DNA of 8,069 bases from Bryobacterales bacterium. GTDB lineage: Bacteria; Acidobacteriota; Terriglobia; Bryobacterales; Bryobacteraceae. Position numbers and translations under genes: made by a program. The stretch lies in assembly GCA_003487005.1 (NCBI GenBank), contig DNFG01000253.1:14518-22586 (forward strand), given 5' to 3'. This document shows, piece after piece, positions 6,624 through 8,069 of this stretch; the first letter of the stretch is position 1; each line of letters opens with the position of its first letter. The notes beneath the pieces are model-generated. The model saw only the letters and a program-made list of their open reading frames with translations. It was not told the origin of the DNA and made no database searches.

Positions 6624-7524
6624 AGCCGGAGCGGCTGATCGAGCGGACGGCCTGCATGAGGCCGCCGAACTGGTACATCATCGTCAGATAGCGGTTCGAC
6701 ATGGGCGCCAGAAGGACGGTGCCATGCCCGGTGAACGTATTTACAAGGCCTTCGCCGGAGAGCCAGCTGCCGAATAACCGCTTGGATGCTTTCTCAACTT
6801 TGTACTCCAGGGAAGCCGTGCGCGCCACGGCGAAGGAGCCGTCCACGGTAAGCGTTTCGCCCCGGAGATCGATCCGTCGCAGGGGGCCGGGGGAGCCGTA
6901 GAATACTTTGCCATAGCCGCTGACCTGAGTCTGGAACATACCTTCGCCGCCAAAGAATGAAGTCATTAACTTGTTCGAGTAGACGCCAAGTTCCACGGTG
7001 ACTTCGGAGGCGAGAAAGGAGCCTTTGTCCAGAATCCAGGTTTCATTGCCCTGGAGTTCGAGGAGATTCACTTCGCCGAAGGTGGGCGTGAGATAGATCT
7101 CGCCGCTGCCGGAGTATGTAGGACGAACGGCCTTCTCCTTCGTGACCCAGGACTTGGCAATGCCGCCGATGGAGGGCATTTCGGCCTGCATCTGGATGTA
7201 TCCGCGCATGTAGTGGAGTTCGCCGGCTTCGACGGTAACCGTGGCCTGGTTGATGATGATCTTGGGCATTCGCCACATCTCGAAAGTTTCGACATCGAAA
7301 CGGGTCTGGCCGGGCGGGCAGGTGAGGGCGGAAGGTTGGGCGGCAATGGCAGGCATGGCCACGGGTGGAGGCGGCGGCGGTGTGGCGAAGGACGGCTGCG
7401 GCGGTTGGGGCGGCGTTGCGAAGGCCGGCGGAGGGGGAGTTGCGGCAGGAACCGGGCGGCCGCAACCGCCGCAGAAGCGGGTATTGGGTTCGAGAGGAGC
7501 CTGGCAGTAAGGGCACGGGATCAT
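6622..7524 (-). CDS. AIM24-family protein with N-terminal zinc ribbon and proline-rich linker
   Basis: This 300-residue protein has three parts. First, an N-terminal zinc ribbon of the C-X2-C / C-X2-C type (C4, C7, C18, C21; MIPCPYC, then RFCGGCGRP). Second, a proline-rich linker (about 25-66) containing a repeated FATPP unit. Third, an AIM24-type domain (about 75-285). The AIM24 domain (PF01987) is a beta-rich fold named after a yeast mitochondrial protein; bacterial members are widespread and mostly of unknown function. Supporting features are IIINQATVTVEAGELHYMRG near its start, the repeated beta-strand turns with Gly (SGSGEIYLTP, LDKGSFLASEVTVELG, VSGYGKVFYGSPGP) and the C-terminal GEGLVNTFTGHGTVLLAP. 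There is no signal peptide or clear TM, so it is probably cytosolic or membrane-associated. The start is preceded by TAGGAAA about 8-14 bases upstream. The gap to the next gene is 9 bases. The zinc ribbon resembles that of the downstream protease. Confidence 0.88.
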   Translation of the reverse strand: MIPCPYCQAPLEPNTRFCGGCGRPVPAATPPPPAFATPPQPPQPSFATPPPPPPVAMPAIAAQPSALTCPPGQTRFDVETFEMWRMPKIIINQATVTVEAGELHYMRGYIQMQAEMPSIGGIAKSWVTKEKAVRPTYSGSGEIYLTPTFGEVNLLELQGNETWILDKGSFLASEVTVELGVYSNKLMTSFFGGEGMFQTQVSGYGKVFYGSPGPLRRIDLRGETLTVDGSFAVARTASLEYKVEKASKRLFGSWLSGEGLVNTFTGHGTVLLAPMSNRYLTMMYQFGGLMQAVRSISRSG

Positions 7525-7548
7525 GAGTGTGGTTTCCTACGGATCGGA

Positions 7549-8069
7549 TCAGAGAATCCGCCAGCGGATGGTGACAACCGAGTGGCGGTTCTTGCGGCTT
7601 CGGATCGAGATGCGCTTCCAGTCATTGCCGGGCCCCGGGGCCTCGGCGACGGCGATGTCGGAGGGAGTGATCTCGACAATGACGGGCACGCCAGGGAGGG
7701 CGCCGCTGATACTGCCGGTGCTGGGGCGGTCGCCATCGATCTGGACGGCAGCGCCGCGCTCAAGCTGGCCGGACCAGACGATAACTCCGGAGTTGGGTCC
7801 GGAATAGCGAGGCTGAACCGGGGCGGCTGGGCGCTCGGGCGGGTAGGTTCGCTCTGGCTGGAAGACGGGAGTCCGGCTTGGTGCGGGTTGTGCTGGTGCG
7901 GACTGAGCGGGGGTGGATTGAACCGGCGGGGCTGGCGTCAGGTTCGGCTGCACAGGCGGTGGTGCCGGTTGGGTTTTGGCTGGAGTGTCTTGGGGCTGGA
8001 CCTGCGGCTGCTGCGGGATCGCAGGTGGTGTCGTGACTGGCCGGGTCACTGGCCGGGGGACAGGCTGTT
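7549..8069 (-). CDS. Proline-rich protein with a C-terminal beta-type domain; 5' end outside window
   Basis: The reading frame runs open through the right edge; the GTG at 8049 is not a demonstrated start, and the frame continues upstream with QPVPRP. The visible part has a long low-complexity region rich in Pro, Gln, Ala and Thr (first about 85 residues after position 8069), with no structured sequence. A compact domain of about 85 residues follows, starting near SGPNSGVIVWSGQLERGA, with IDGDRPSTGSISGALPGVPVIVEI, APGPGNDWKRISIRSR and the ending HSVVTIRWRIL. This is a beta-rich module that I believe recurs in Acidobacteriota proteins but cannot name. The Pro-rich region suggests an extended linker between this domain and an unseen N-terminal part. 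The gene is 24 bases upstream of the AIM24-family gene and appears to be in the same operon. Function unknown. Confidence 0.72.
   Translation of the reverse strand, partial: QPVPRPVTRPVTTPPAIPQQPQVQPQDTPAKTQPAPPPVQPNLTPAPPVQSTPAQSAPAQPAPSRTPVFQPERTYPPERPAAPVQPRYSGPNSGVIVWSGQLERGAAVQIDGDRPSTGSISGALPGVPVIVEITPSDIAVAEAPGPGNDWKRISIRSRKNRHSVVTIRWRIL

Noticed and set aside
7545..7561. Inverted repeat CGGAT / ATCCG at the 3' end of the proline-rich gene
   Set aside because: Only a 5-bp stem and no T-tract, and the next gene starts 24 bases on. It is more likely chance than a terminator.

Overview
The window is visibly G+C-rich bacterial chromosome. The Gram-negative-style exported proteins, the abundance of FAD-dependent oxidoreductases with secretion signals of this type, and the small 'glycine-zipper' secreted proteins are reminiscent of soil Acidobacteriota (Bryobacterales/Solibacter-like). 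That assignment is inference from protein style, not from a marker gene. I see no phage, IS, CRISPR or plasmid signature.

Layout. The left edge (2-343, + strand) is the 3' end of a formamidopyrimidine-DNA glycosylase (Fpg/MutM family) gene with its C-terminal zinc finger. It is followed by a complete tRNA-Ser(CGA) gene (383-472) and a strong Rho-independent terminator (490-513). Everything to the right is on the - strand. At 539-2470 is a separately spaced gene for an exported FAD-dependent oxidoreductase with a likely Tat signal and a C-terminal beta-rich domain. Upstream of it (8069 down to 2681) lies a tight run of five genes with spacings of 24, 9, -4 and 12 nt, which looks like one operon. 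In transcription order it encodes: (1) a proline-rich protein with a conserved-looking beta C-terminal domain (5' end outside the window); (2) an AIM24-family protein with an N-terminal zinc ribbon and proline-rich linker; (3) a 777-residue multi-domain protein consisting of a zinc ribbon, membrane segments, a PH-like domain, more membrane segments, an M48 metallopeptidase and a PA-IL/LecA-like domain; (4) a 336-residue four-TM membrane protein with a PH-like C-terminal tail; (5) a small exported glycine-zipper protein.

How the genes may work together. The operon combines a membrane-anchored M48 zinc protease that should face the periplasm, a carbohydrate-binding-like domain fused to it, a second membrane protein with a large extracytoplasmic domain, a glycine-zipper envelope protein and an AIM24 protein. 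This suggests an uncharacterised cell-envelope maintenance or stress function. The cytosolic zinc ribbons and PH-like domains would provide assembly or membrane-sensing parts. The domain calls are seen in the sequence; the joint function is inference. The operon is the most interesting part of the window.
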